From CBDBZL01 sp031399025 (GTDB lineage: Bacteria; Pseudomonadota; Alphaproteobacteria; Sphingomonadales; Sphingomonadaceae): DNA of 64,000 bases. This document shows, piece after piece, positions 8,772 through 20,676 of the stretch (position 1 is its first letter; each line of letters begins with the position of its first letter). The stretch is taken from NCBI GenBank assembly GCA_031399025.1, contig JANNOJ010000044.1:62001-126000 (forward strand). The letters are read 5' to 3'. The position numbers were made by a program, and so were the translations under genes. The notes beneath the pieces are model-generated. The model was given only the letters and a program-made list of their open reading frames with translations. It searched no databases and was not told the DNA's origin.

Positions 8772-11700
8772 ATGAAGACCCAGACCTTTCTCCGGCACAC
8801 CAGCGCGCCGCTCGCGCTGTGCATTGCCATTCTCGCCGGACCCGCCTTCGCGCAGGGCCAGCCCACCGCGGAAACGCTGGCGGATGATAATTGCCCCCCC
8901 GGCGAGGACTGCCCTCCCGAAATCACCGGGTCCATCATCGTCACCGGCTCGCGGATCGCTTCGCCGACCATCGAATCGGCCGCTCCCCTGCAGATCGTCG
9001 ATGCCCAAATCATCGACGATGCCGGCGTCACCAACATCCAGGAACTGCTGCTCGAGAACCCGGTGTTCGGCACGCCCGCGCTCAGCCGCACCAACTCGGC
9101 CTTCCTCAACTCGGGCACCGGCGTCGCCACGGTCGATCTGCGCGATCTCGGCTCGGACCGCACGCTGGTCCTCATCAACGGCCGCCGGGTGGTCGCCTCG
9201 CTCGCGGGCAGCGCCACCGTCGACCTCAACGTTATTCCCACGCAGTTCGTCGAGCGCATCGACATCCTCACCGGCGGCGCCTCCTCGCTGTACGGTTCGG
9301 ACGCCATCGCGGGCGTGGTCAACTTCCTTTACCGGACCGACTTCGAAGGCATCGAGGCCAGCGCCCAGGCGGGCATCACCGAGGAAGGCGATGACGAGCG
9401 CTTCCAGCTCAACCTGACCACCGGCGCCAACTTCGCCAATGGCGACGGCAACATCATGGTCCACCTCGGCTATTCCAAGGAGAACGGCGTCCTCTCGCGC
9501 GATCGCGAGAACACCGAGGTCGACGATTACGATACTTTCGCGCTCTTCGGTGACGATCCCGACACCTTCGGCGAGGAATACGAGCCCTTCTACTCGAGCT
9601 TCCCGCCGCAGGGCCGCTTCATCACCTCTGGCGGAACCTACACCTACGACGACAACGGCAATCTGAAGCTGGGTTCCAGCACCAACGGACCCGATACCGA
9701 CGGCGACGGCGCCGGCGACGGCGACCCGGGCGCCGACGGGTTCAACCGTCAGTACTACCGCACGATCGCGGTTCCGGTGGAACGCTATCTGTTCGCCGCC
9801 ACCACCAATTACGCGCTCACCGACGGGCTGAACGTGTTCATGGAGGGCACCTTCAACCGGACCACGTCCTCGCGCATCATCGAGCCCTTTCCCCTCGAAT
9901 CGGGCGGCTCCAACGGCATCTATCCGTCAGACAGCGGCTATAACGTCGAGAGCTACGTCACGCGCGACTGGGACAACAATCCGGCCACGGCGGACACCAC
10001 CCAGATCGTCGCCAATCCCTACGTTCCCAGCGAGATTCTGTCGGCTGCAACCGACGGCAACGGCGATGGCCTGCGCGACATCGGCTTCGCCCGCCGCCTG
10101 TCGGAGTTCGGCAACCGCACCGGCAGCACCGATCGCGACTTCTATCGCTTCGTGGTCGGCCTCGACGGCACCTTCCTCGACGAGCAGTTCCGCTGGGATG
10201 CCAGCTACAATTACGGCGCTGTCTCGGAGAACCAGATCTCCAACGGGCAGGTCAACGTGGTCAACTTCCGCGATGCGCTGGCGGCGGTCCAGGACTATGA
10301 CGACGTCGACCTCGACGGCGATACCACGGAAGCGATCTGTGCCGATGCCGAAGCGCGGGCCAATGGCTGTCAGCCGGCCAATATCTTCGGCTACGATTCC
10401 CTGTCACAGGACGCGGTGGACTACATCCAGGCGCAGGGCACCTACCAGACCGACATTACCCAGCAGGTCATCCAGGGCAACCTTTCGGGATCGCTGTTCG
10501 ACCTGCCGGCGGGCCCGCTCGGCGTCGCCGCGGGCGTCGAGTACCGCAAGGAGACCTCGTCGGAGGACAATGACGCCCTCACCAACCAGGGCTTGAATGC
10601 GGGCAATGTGTTGCCCGACACCAGCGGCTCGTTCGAGGTCTACGAGGCCTTCGGCGAGGTGGCGGTGCCGATCCTGGCCGACACGCCGTTCTTCGAGCTG
10701 CTCGAAATCGGCGGCGCGGTGCGCCTGTCGGACTACTCGACCGTCGGCACGGTGTTCAGCTGGAACGTGACCGGCACCTGGCAGCCGATCCAAGATGTCC
10801 GCATCCGCGGCACCTATGCCGTAGCGGTTCGGGCGCCCAATGTCGGCGAGCTGTTCTCCGGCCTGTCGCAGACCTTCCCGTCCGGCCTCGTCGATCCGTG
10901 CGAGGGTATCGGGCCGACCGGCGATGGTGCGCTGGGCGATAATTGCCGCGCCGCGCCCGGCGTGGCGGCGAACATCGCGGCCAACGGCGTGTTCACGCTC
11001 AGCCAGGCCGACCGCCAGGGCATCAGCGGCTTCGACGGCGGCAATCCCGACCTCAATGAGGAGGAAGCCAAATCGTGGACCGTGGGCACGGTGATCAACC
11101 CGCGCTCGATCGCCGCGCTGCGCAACCTCACCCTCACGGTCGATTACTACAACATCGAAGTGACCGACGTGATCGCCTCGTTCCCGCGCCAGTTCACCCT
11201 GGAGCAGTGCTACGAAGACGGCAACCAGACCTTCTGCGACCTGATCACGCGCCGTGACACGGCCACCGCGGTGAACAGCTCGGGCTCGATCGATCTGATC
11301 AATGCCCTGTCGGTGAACGGGGCGATCCTCGAGACCGATGGCATCGACGCGACGGTGAGATACACCATGCCGCTCGGTCTCGTCGCCGACGACCGGCTCG
11401 ATGCCCGGGTCGCCTACACGCATGTGTTCAAGAACGATTACACCCCGCTCGAAGGCGAGGACGTCGATCCCTCCGCAGGCGAGATCGGCACGGCCAAGGA
11501 TCGCTTCACCGCCAACCTGGCCTATATGACCGATCTGTTCCGGTGGAGCTTCACCGGCACCTATATCGGCGCATCGACCGAAGACGACCAGTTCTGCTTT
11601 GCCTACGACCTAGAAGCGGGCTGCTTCCGACAGAGCCCCGAATTCTACCTGGACACGCAGGTTCAGTTCGACATGTCGGACTACCTGCAGGTCTATCTCG

Positions 11701-11840
11701 GCGTCGACAACGTCCTCGACAACGGCGCCCCGAACCTGCTCACGGGCACGAGCTATAACGTGACCGGGACCGACACTGCGGCCGACGTCTACGACGTGTA
11801 CGGCCGCCGCTATTACCTGGGTGCCCGCGTCCGCCTGTAA
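8772..11840 (+). CDS. TonB-dependent receptor (1022 aa)
   Basis: A second large outer-membrane receptor. The signal peptide ends AGPAFAQ. The plug starts at IIVTGSRIASP and carries VDLRDLGSDRTLVLINGRR and IDILTGGASSLYGSDAIAGVVN. The barrel ends YYLGARVRL. It belongs to the same broad subfamily as the receptor at 3772 but differs enough in the loops to suggest another substrate. Met 8772 fits an AGGA site about 11 bases upstream; Met 8760 is possible. The 295 bases before it contain no gene and should hold the promoter. A hairpin terminator follows. Confidence 0.92.
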   Translation: MKTQTFLRHTSAPLALCIAILAGPAFAQGQPTAETLADDNCPPGEDCPPEITGSIIVTGSRIASPTIESAAPLQIVDAQIIDDAGVTNIQELLLENPVFGTPALSRTNSAFLNSGTGVATVDLRDLGSDRTLVLINGRRVVASLAGSATVDLNVIPTQFVERIDILTGGASSLYGSDAIAGVVNFLYRTDFEGIEASAQAGITEEGDDERFQLNLTTGANFANGDGNIMVHLGYSKENGVLSRDRENTEVDDYDTFALFGDDPDTFGEEYEPFYSSFPPQGRFITSGGTYTYDDNGNLKLGSSTNGPDTDGDGAGDGDPGADGFNRQYYRTIAVPVERYLFAATTNYALTDGLNVFMEGTFNRTTSSRIIEPFPLESGGSNGIYPSDSGYNVESYVTRDWDNNPATADTTQIVANPYVPSEILSAATDGNGDGLRDIGFARRLSEFGNRTGSTDRDFYRFVVGLDGTFLDEQFRWDASYNYGAVSENQISNGQVNVVNFRDALAAVQDYDDVDLDGDTTEAICADAEARANGCQPANIFGYDSLSQDAVDYIQAQGTYQTDITQQVIQGNLSGSLFDLPAGPLGVAAGVEYRKETSSEDNDALTNQGLNAGNVLPDTSGSFEVYEAFGEVAVPILADTPFFELLEIGGAVRLSDYSTVGTVFSWNVTGTWQPIQDVRIRGTYAVAVRAPNVGELFSGLSQTFPSGLVDPCEGIGPTGDGALGDNCRAAPGVAANIAANGVFTLSQADRQGISGFDGGNPDLNEEEAKSWTVGTVINPRSIAALRNLTLTVDYYNIEVTDVIASFPRQFTLEQCYEDGNQTFCDLITRRDTATAVNSSGSIDLINALSVNGAILETDGIDATVRYTMPLGLVADDRLDARVAYTHVFKNDYTPLEGEDVDPSAGEIGTAKDRFTANLAYMTDLFRWSFTGTYIGASTEDDQFCFAYDLEAGCFRQSPEFYLDTQVQFDMSDYLQVYLGVDNVLDNGAPNLLTGTSYNVTGTDTAADVYDVYGRRYYLGARVRL

Positions 11841-11880
11841 GTCCGCCTGTAATTGGACGCGCGATACTCGCGATCATCTG

Positions 11881-11913
11881 GAGGGGCCGGAGCGATCCGG
11901 CCCCTCTTGACTT
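11881..11913 (+). terminator. Hairpin terminator after the second TonB receptor
   Basis: A perfect 10-bp stem (GAGGGGCCGG at 11881-11890 with its complement at 11897-11906) with a 6-base loop, followed by a short T-rich tract. It lies 40 bases after the receptor stop and before the convergent clpB end, so it may serve both directions. Confidence 0.7.
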
Positions 11914-11948
11914 GCGCAATACCGGCCCGCAGGCACTCTCCCGGCGGC

Positions 11949-14528
<2,580 letters not shown>

Positions 14529-14588
14529 GGCCCTACCCTTCAGCTTCCCCGCGAAAGATGAGTGTTGCACGAATGCATCACAAGAGGG

Positions 14589-15377
14589 TCAGGGCTGTTG
14601 CCAGGTCTTTTCGCGCAATTTGGCGTGGGTCGCGCCGCGCGCTTCGAACCGCGGGCCGAGGAAGGCGTAGAAGAACCGGTCGCGCCAGGCGAACGGGCAG
14701 GCGTGGTAGAGCAGCCGCTCGGCCAGGGTCCAGCGCACCCGGCGGCGGTCGGCCCGGCGCCGCGAGGGGACGCACCAGAAATCGGGCGGATAGACCGCGC
14801 GGCCCAGCTTGAGCACCCGCTGCATGATCTCGTGGTCCATCAGCACATAGGGCCAGAAATGGTGAGCGTAGCCGCCCGCCGCGAGCAGTGCCTGGCTCCG
14901 GAACGTCTGGCCATAGCCGCCGGTATGGGTCTGGGTGGGCCACAGGCGGGCCGAAATCCCCGTGCGCACGAAACGCTTCCAGCGCGCCGGGAGGCCGTGC
15001 GGCGGCGGGGGCACGCCGATCGCCATCACCGCCACCAGATCCTCGCCGCCGGCGGCATAAGCGCGCTCCGCCGCTGCCAGGTAATCGGGCGGATAGGTGG
15101 TGTCGCCGTCGCCGAATGCGACGAAGGGCGTGGCGATGTGCTGCATGGCGGTTTCCAGCGCGTAGATCTTGCCCGGCTTTTCCTCGCTTACATGCACCGT
15201 CTCGACCCCGTCGAGTTCGGCGGCGAGGCGCCTGGCCAGCTCCGGCGAGCCATCGGTAGAGCCGTTGTCGACCAGGATCAGCCGAAACGGCTTCACCGTC
15301 TGCGCGCCCAGGCTGGCGAGCGTGGCGGGCAGGAAGTGGGCCTCGTTGTAATAGGCGATCACGAAGCTCCAGTTCAT
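14589..15377 (-). CDS. Glycosyltransferase family 2
   Basis: A 262-residue GT-A fold transferase. VIAYYNEAHFL opens the domain, DNGSTD sits at residues 37-42, and AFGDGDTTYP provides the DXD-like metal site. HTGGYGQTFRSQALLAAGGY and VLMDHEIMQR match the acceptor region. No membrane helices are clear. Its start overlaps the GT4 gene by 4 bases, so the two are co-translated. It likely adds a sugar to an envelope glycan or lipid; donor unknown. Confidence 0.82.
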   Translation of the reverse strand: MNWSFVIAYYNEAHFLPATLASLGAQTVKPFRLILVDNGSTDGSPELARRLAAELDGVETVHVSEEKPGKIYALETAMQHIATPFVAFGDGDTTYPPDYLAAAERAYAAGGEDLVAVMAIGVPPPPHGLPARWKRFVRTGISARLWPTQTHTGGYGQTFRSQALLAAGGYAHHFWPYVLMDHEIMQRVLKLGRAVYPPDFWCVPSRRRADRRRVRWTLAERLLYHACPFAWRDRFFYAFLGPRFEARGATHAKLREKTWQQP

Positions 15378-16489
15378 GGCGCGCCGATCGCCTCGCGCAC
15401 CATGGCCAGGTAGCTGGCGCCCACCACTTCGGGCGTGAACCGCGCCAGGTGCCCGGCAAGCGCGGCCTGCTCGGGTCTGGCGAGCGTGCCCGCGGCGATG
15501 TCGCGCATCGCGCCGGCCATTGCGGCAAGGTCGCCGCCGGGCAGCAGCCGGCCGAACCGCCCCTCCCCCAGCACCTCGCCGATCCCAGGCGCACGGGCCG
15601 CGGCGATCGGCAGTCCGGCGAGCAGCGCCTCGTGCAGCACGCGCGGGAAGCCTTCGCCATGCGAGGCGAAGACGAAGCCGCGCGCGCCCGCCAGCCAGGG
15701 CAGCAGCGGATCGCGATAGCCGGCGAACACCACGCGGCCCGCTATCCGCTCGGCCGTAGCGAGAGCGACGAGCTCGGCTTGCAGCGGCCCCTCGCCCACG
15801 ATCACCAGCTTCCACGGCTCCGCCAGCGCCGCCGCGGCGAAGGCGCGGATCACGGTGTCGAAGCCCTTGATCGGCACCAGCCGTCCGGCGCTCACGAGGT
15901 ACGGCGCGAGTTCGGCGATCGCTGCGGCGTCGCCCGGCGCGGGTGGAGCGGGCGCCGCGCCTTCGTCGGGCTGGGCGCTGTTGTAGGTCAGCCACAAGCG
16001 CTCGGGGCTCACCGCCAGCAGCGCGCCGGCCTGGTCGAGCAATTCGTGCGACACCACCTGCACGTATCGCGCCCGGGCATAGAGCCGCCGTTCGAGCCCC
16101 AGGCCCAGCCACCGACGCACCCACCACTGACCGCGCCTTGTCCTTGCCAGCGTATTGCGGATGCTGACGATGAACGGGGTGCCGGGCCGCAGCATCCCGC
16201 CCAGCCCGGAGACGAAATTGGCCGAGTGCACGAAAGATATCGCCAGGTCAGGCCGGGCGCGATCCAGGTAGCGCAGCCAGCCGGGCAGCGCGAGCAGCTC
16301 GTTGGGCGCGCGCAACGCGACCAGGTGTGCGCGGACCCAGGGATCATCGCGCAGCGCGCCCTTGGCCACCGCCACCACCAGGTCCACCCTGTAGCCGGCG
16401 CGCTGGAGTACCCGCCCCACGAAGATGGCCCCGCGCTCCGCCCCGCCGGCGATCAACGACGGAAGCAGAAGGGCAATGCGCTTGGCCAC
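15374..16489 (-). CDS. Glycosyltransferase family 4 (GT-B)
   Basis: A 371-residue GT-B enzyme. The N-terminal domain begins LLLPSLIAGGAERGAIFVG, typical of GT4. The C-terminal domain contains VSAGRLVPIKGFDTVIRAF, LVIVGEGPLQAEL and the donor-site motif SHGEGFPRVLHEALLAGLPI with the E-x7-E arrangement. It overlaps the GT2 gene downstream. Together they suggest stepwise assembly of a short glycan at the inner membrane. Divergent from the membrane-protein gene at 16556. Confidence 0.85.
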   Translation of the reverse strand: MAKRIALLLPSLIAGGAERGAIFVGRVLQRAGYRVDLVVAVAKGALRDDPWVRAHLVALRAPNELLALPGWLRYLDRARPDLAISFVHSANFVSGLGGMLRPGTPFIVSIRNTLARTRRGQWWVRRWLGLGLERRLYARARYVQVVSHELLDQAGALLAVSPERLWLTYNSAQPDEGAAPAPPAPGDAAAIAELAPYLVSAGRLVPIKGFDTVIRAFAAAALAEPWKLVIVGEGPLQAELVALATAERIAGRVVFAGYRDPLLPWLAGARGFVFASHGEGFPRVLHEALLAGLPIAAARAPGIGEVLGEGRFGRLLPGGDLAAMAGAMRDIAAGTLARPEQAALAGHLARFTPEVVGASYLAMVREAIGAP

Positions 16490-16555
16490 CCAGGGCGGCT
16501 AGGGCCGCGGGCTCGAGTTGACAAGCCGCGCGCGCCGCCGCAGCGCACTCGCCGC

Positions 16556-17536
16556 ATGGTCACCACCCCGCTGGCGAGCCGCATCAAGGCGAGGGGCGCG
16601 GTCATCGGCGCCTCCCTCGAGCGCTGGCGGCTGCCGCTGCGCGTCGTCTTCATTGCCGGGATGGCGGGGTTCATCGGCTGGCAGCTGTGGCGCATCGGGC
16701 CGCAGGCGCTGGTGGCGCAAGTTCCCGTCAACCCGCTGTTCTACCTCATCTACTGGGTCGGGTTCGCGGTGCTGCCGATCAGCGAGATGCTGATTTTCCG
16801 CACCATCTGGCCCGCCGCGCCGCGGGCGCCGTTCTGGACGCTGGTGCGCAAGCGGGTGCTCAACAATCTAGTGCTCGGCTATTCCGGCGATGTGTGGTTC
16901 GCGCTGTGGGCCCGGCGGCGGCTCGGCCTGCCCGATCGGCGGCTGATCGCGGGGCTGAAGGATTCCTCCCTCCTCTCGGGCGCGGCCTCGGCGGTGATCA
17001 CCGCGGGGATCGCGCTGGTTTTCGTCCTGTCCGGCCAGGGCGACCTGCTGGCGCGAGCCATCGGCGAGCGCCCGACCGGAACCTGGGCCGATCTGTTGGT
17101 CGCCGCGGTCGCGCTCGGGGTCGTCATCGCGCTGATCATCCGCTTCGGCCGGCGCATCCTGTGGATCGGCGGGCGGGCTGCGGCGCGCGTCTTTGCCATC
17201 CACTTGGGCCGCATCGGCCTCGTCCAGCTGGCGCAGGTGCTGCAATGGATGGTGGTGCTGCCGATCGTGCCGTTGGAGACCTGGCTGCTGTTCCTGACCG
17301 TGCAGCTGCTCGTCAACCAACTGCCCTTCCTGCCCAATCGCGACCTTGTGTTCCTGGCGATCGGCGTGGAATTGACCGGGAGCATGGGGGTGAACGAGGC
17401 GGCGCTGGCGGCGATGTTCGTGGCGACTGCGCTGCTCAAGCAGGCGACCAATTATGCCGCGTTCGGCCTCACCCTGCTGGTCCGCGACGGCCGCCCCGGA
17501 TCAGCGGTCGACCATATTTCACCCAGCGGAGACTAG
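16556..17536 (+). CDS. Polytopic membrane protein, flippase-like
   Basis: About 326 residues. At least six hydrophobic segments are visible, for example FIAGMAGFIGWQLW, FYLIYWVGFAVLPISEML, SAVITAGIALVFVLSG, LLVAAVALGVVIALII and VLQWMVVLPIVPLETWLLFL. The pattern recalls the membrane domain of lysyl-phosphatidylglycerol synthase/AglD-type flippases, but no residue signature is decisive. Start Met 16556 chosen; the frame is open far upstream only because it shadows the GT4 gene. It lies beside two glycosyltransferases and pmtA, which suits a role in envelope lipid handling. Confidence 0.6.
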   Translation: MVTTPLASRIKARGAVIGASLERWRLPLRVVFIAGMAGFIGWQLWRIGPQALVAQVPVNPLFYLIYWVGFAVLPISEMLIFRTIWPAAPRAPFWTLVRKRVLNNLVLGYSGDVWFALWARRRLGLPDRRLIAGLKDSSLLSGAASAVITAGIALVFVLSGQGDLLARAIGERPTGTWADLLVAAVALGVVIALIIRFGRRILWIGGRAAARVFAIHLGRIGLVQLAQVLQWMVVLPIVPLETWLLFLTVQLLVNQLPFLPNRDLVFLAIGVELTGSMGVNEAALAAMFVATALLKQATNYAAFGLTLLVRDGRPGSAVDHISPSGD

Positions 17537-17586
17537 ACACAAAATTGTCCTTTACTTGTAACATGCGCCAGCCATAGCCCGTCGTC

Positions 17587-18258
17587 ATGACATCATTGGC
17601 AAGTTCCGTCCAGATGCGGACCGAAGGCGTTGCGGCGGCGTATGATCGCTGGGCGCCCATCTACGACATGGTGTTCGGCAAGGTCTTCACCGACGGTCGT
17701 GCCATCTCCATCCAGCGGGCCGAGGCGGCCGTCGGACCCACCGGCGGGCGCGTGCTCGAAGTGGGCGCGGGCACCGGCATATCGCTGCCGTTTTACAAGC
17801 GCTCGACCCGGCTGGTGGCGGTCGACATCGCCGATGCCATGCTCGACAAGGCCCGCGAGCGCAAACGCAAGCTCGGCCTCGACAACGTCGAGGAGATCGC
17901 GGTGATGGATGCCGAGGAGCTGCATTACCCCGATGCCAGCTTCGACGTGGTGGTGGCGCAGTATGTCGTCACCGCGGTGCCCGATCCGGAGCGCGCGCTC
18001 GACGAGTTCGTGCGCGTGATCCGCCCCGGCGGCGAGATCGTCATCACCACCCGCATCGGCGCCAATACGGGCCTGCGTGGCGGGATCGAGAAGGCGCTGA
18101 TGCCGGTCACCACCCGGCTCGGCTTCCGCACCGAATTTCCTTACAGCCGCTACGAGGCCTGGGCCGCGGCCAACGGCCGGGTAGAGCTGGTCGAGAATCT
18201 GCCGCTCCCCCCGCTTGGCCATTTTTCGCTCGTGCGCTATCGCAAGCTTGCGGACTGA
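17587..18258 (+). CDS. pmtA: Phosphatidylethanolamine N-methyltransferase, PmtA type
   Basis: A 223-residue class I SAM methyltransferase. YDRWAPIYDMVFGKVF near residues 19-34 and the SAM loop RVLEVGAGTGISLPFY (55-70) match the Rhodobacter-type PmtA that methylates phosphatidylethanolamine stepwise to phosphatidylcholine at the inner-membrane face. VAQYVVTAVPDPERALDEF and the RPGGEIVITTR strand follow. It stands 50 bases after the membrane-protein gene. The phosphatidylserine decarboxylase at 20677 would supply its substrate. Confidence 0.82.
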   Translation: MTSLASSVQMRTEGVAAAYDRWAPIYDMVFGKVFTDGRAISIQRAEAAVGPTGGRVLEVGAGTGISLPFYKRSTRLVAVDIADAMLDKARERKRKLGLDNVEEIAVMDAEELHYPDASFDVVVAQYVVTAVPDPERALDEFVRVIRPGGEIVITTRIGANTGLRGGIEKALMPVTTRLGFRTEFPYSRYEAWAAANGRVELVENLPLPPLGHFSLVRYRKLAD

Positions 18259-18316
18259 GGCTTGCCCGCCGGGCGATGGCGGTCGAGTAAGAAGCCGATT
18301 ACCGACGGAGTCATAG

Positions 18317-18922
18317 ATGAATCGTTTCCGCGAGCAACTGTCCGAGCAGCGCTGGGACGATCACCGCTATTACCATCACAGCATCGTCAATCAGGCCCTC
18401 CACTTCTTCTCCGCGGCCACCTTCGTGCTGTGCTACGCGCTGGTGTGGAACTATCCGTGGCTTGCCGCCCTCTTGGCCTGGTGCTTTGCCATGACCAGCC
18501 GCCAGGCCGGGCACTTCTTCTTCGAGCCCAAGGGCTATGATCACGTCAACGAGGCGACCAACGAGTACAAGGAAGAGGTCAAGGTCGGCTACAATCTGCT
18601 GCGCAAGGTCGTGCTGATGAGCCTGTGGGCGCTCTCGCCCATCCCGTTGCTGCTCGATCCCACCTTCCTCGGCCTGTTCTCCGATCCGCACACCACGGTG
18701 ATGGGTTTCCTGGAGAACCTTGGCATCGTCTGGCTCAATATCGGACTTGGCGCGCTCATCTTCCGCACCGTGCAGCTGTTCTTCATCCGCGACGTGGAAA
18801 CGGGGCTGGTTTGGGCGACCAAGATCATCACCGATCCGTTCCACGACATGAAGCTATACGCCAAAGCCCCACTCCAGCTCGCCCGCAACGCGCTGACCTG
18901 GCGCCCCGCCTCGCGCGGCTGA
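18317..18922 (+). CDS. Small membrane protein, possibly Mpo1/DUF962-like
   Basis: A 201-residue protein with a hydrophilic His-rich start (DDHRYYHHSIVNQALHFF), two close hydrophobic helices around ATFVLCYALVWNYPWLAALLAW, a GHFFFEPKGYDH segment and further helices (LLRKVVLMSLWAL, GFLENLGIVWLNIGLGALIF). The His, Asn and Gly-His placement loosely recalls Mpo1/DUF962 iron-dependent fatty-acid alpha-oxidation proteins, but this is a weak resemblance. Context with pmtA and psd points to lipid metabolism. Start at 18317 follows a GACGGAGT site. Confidence 0.5.
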   Translation: MNRFREQLSEQRWDDHRYYHHSIVNQALHFFSAATFVLCYALVWNYPWLAALLAWCFAMTSRQAGHFFFEPKGYDHVNEATNEYKEEVKVGYNLLRKVVLMSLWALSPIPLLLDPTFLGLFSDPHTTVMGFLENLGIVWLNIGLGALIFRTVQLFFIRDVETGLVWATKIITDPFHDMKLYAKAPLQLARNALTWRPASRG

Positions 18923-18974
18923 CCATCGTATAGCAAGGCAATTGGCGCGGGGTGCGAGCGCTCTTTGCGCCGAC

Positions 18975-20639
18975 CTACCGCAGGCCGAGCTTCGCCCCGG
19001 CCAATTCCTGCATCATCTGCCGACCCAGCTCGCGATTCGAGGCTCCCGGCGGGCCCCACGCCCAACCGTCGGCCTCGAACGCCTGCGCCGCGGCCACGAA
19101 GCGGTCGGCCACGGCGGCGAAATCCTCCTCGGTGAACGCCAGGCTGAAGATGAACCGCCCGGTCCCGGTCCAGCCGAGCGCCAGGCCCTCGGCGCGCAGG
19201 TAATATTGCAGCAGCCAGTTGTAGCGCGACGGTTTGGTGTAGAAGCACGTCCACACCGTACCCAGATTGGCAACGCGCGGGCTCAGCCCCGCTCCCTCCA
19301 GCCGGGCGTTGAGCTGGGCCGCGCGGGCGTTCCAGCGCGCGTCCAGGCCATCGTAGGCCGCCGCCGCCGCGGGGCTCGCGTGCCAGGCGAGGAAGGCGTC
19401 CATCGCTCCCATCACGTAGGGGTGCGAATTGAAGGTGCCGCGCGCGAAGCAGATGTCGGCCGGGCGCTTGGGCTTGTAGCGGCGCATCAGGTCGGCCCGC
19501 CCGCACAGCACGCCCACCGGCAGGCCGCCGCCCAGCGTCTTGCCGTAGGTGACCAGGTCGGGCGCGATAGCGAAGTATTCGCACGCCCCGCGCGGCGCGA
19601 GGCGAAAGCCGGTGAACACTTCGTCGACAATCAGCACGATGCCCGTCCGGCGGCACACCTCGGCCAGCCGCGCCAGCCAGGCGGTGTAATCCGCCCGGTC
19701 CACCCCGGCGCGACGGCTGGAATTGACCAGCGCGCTGTCGCCGGGCGCGCTCGCGTTGGGGTGCATCGCCTGCAGCGGGTTGACCAGCACGCAGGCGATG
19801 TCGTCGCGGGTGGCGAGCACTTCCAGGCTCGCCTCGCTCATGTCGGCCAGCGTGTAGGTGTTCTCCGCCGGGATCGGGTTGCCGATGCCCGGCTGCACGT
19901 CCCCCCACCAGCCGTGGTAGGCGCCGGCGAAGCGCACCAGGTGGCTCTTGCCGGTGTGGTAGCGCGCCAGCCGCACCGCCTGCATCACCGCCTCGGTGCC
20001 CGACATGTGGAAGCTCACCGCATCGAGCCCGCTGATCGCCTTCAGCCGCGTCACGTTGTCCGCCACCACCGGGTGCAGCCCGCCGAGCACCGGGCCGAGC
20101 GCCTGCGCGGTCTCGACGCCCCTGGCGATCATCGCCCGGTAATCGTCGTTGCCCAGCAGGTTCACCCCGTAGGAGCCGGTGAGGTCGTAGAATTCGTTGC
20201 CATCGAGGTCGGTCAGCATGACCCCGCGCGAGCTTTGCCAGAAGGCGCCCGCGGGCAGCGCCTCGCGCACCACCCGGCTGAACGGGAACGGCACGCGATA
20301 GGCGCCGGTGAAGGCGAGGTCGGGAATGCTCCCGCGCATCTCGGCGGTCTTGGCGCTGGTCAGGGGGAAGCGCGCTTCGTACAGCCGCGCCAGCCGGGCG
20401 AAGCCGGCGGTGCGCGCCGCCGCGACGTCCTGCGGCGGATCGTCGGCGCGCAAGAATTCGTGCTCGTCGAACTCGTAATGCGGCACCAGGCCGGCGACGC
20501 GCTTGGCCATCCGCACGTGGCCGACCAGGCCCCGGTGCTTGGCCCGGCTCAGCCGCAGCCGGTCGCGGCCCCAGCTCGTACCTTTGTGCGCCGCGAGCGC
20601 CAGCCCGGCACCGCCCAGCAGCCAACGTGCGATGTTCAT
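18975..20639 (-). CDS. Class III aminotransferase (glutamate-1-semialdehyde aminomutase-like) with N-terminal membrane anchor
   Basis: A 554-residue PLP enzyme. The fold-type I core resembles glutamate-1-semialdehyde aminomutase: SGTEAVMQAVRLAR (about 213-226), the PLP-stacking AYHGWWG (240-246), LIVDEVFTGFR (336-346), and the Schiff-base lysine in TYGKTLGGGLPVG (Lys367 by my count). Unlike HemL it carries about 110 extra N-terminal residues, opening with a hydrophobic stretch (WLLGGAGLALAAHKG) that may anchor it to the membrane, and a late insertion. It is divergent from psd with only 37 bases between starts. Substrate unknown; heme synthesis is unlikely given the extension. Confidence 0.75.
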   Translation of the reverse strand: MNIARWLLGGAGLALAAHKGTSWGRDRLRLSRAKHRGLVGHVRMAKRVAGLVPHYEFDEHEFLRADDPPQDVAAARTAGFARLARLYEARFPLTSAKTAEMRGSIPDLAFTGAYRVPFPFSRVVREALPAGAFWQSSRGVMLTDLDGNEFYDLTGSYGVNLLGNDDYRAMIARGVETAQALGPVLGGLHPVVADNVTRLKAISGLDAVSFHMSGTEAVMQAVRLARYHTGKSHLVRFAGAYHGWWGDVQPGIGNPIPAENTYTLADMSEASLEVLATRDDIACVLVNPLQAMHPNASAPGDSALVNSSRRAGVDRADYTAWLARLAEVCRRTGIVLIVDEVFTGFRLAPRGACEYFAIAPDLVTYGKTLGGGLPVGVLCGRADLMRRYKPKRPADICFARGTFNSHPYVMGAMDAFLAWHASPAAAAAYDGLDARWNARAAQLNARLEGAGLSPRVANLGTVWTCFYTKPSRYNWLLQYYLRAEGLALGWTGTGRFIFSLAFTEEDFAAVADRFVAAAQAFEADGWAWGPPGASNRELGRQMMQELAGAKLGLR

Positions 20640-20676
20640 GGTATTGTCCCCGATCCGCGCTAGGCCGGCGCGCACA

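Noticed and set aside
15449..16555. N-terminal extension of the membrane protein frame at 16556
   Set aside because: It overlaps the GT4 gene in antisense and is low-complexity Arg/Pro-rich. The membrane segments begin only after Met 16556.
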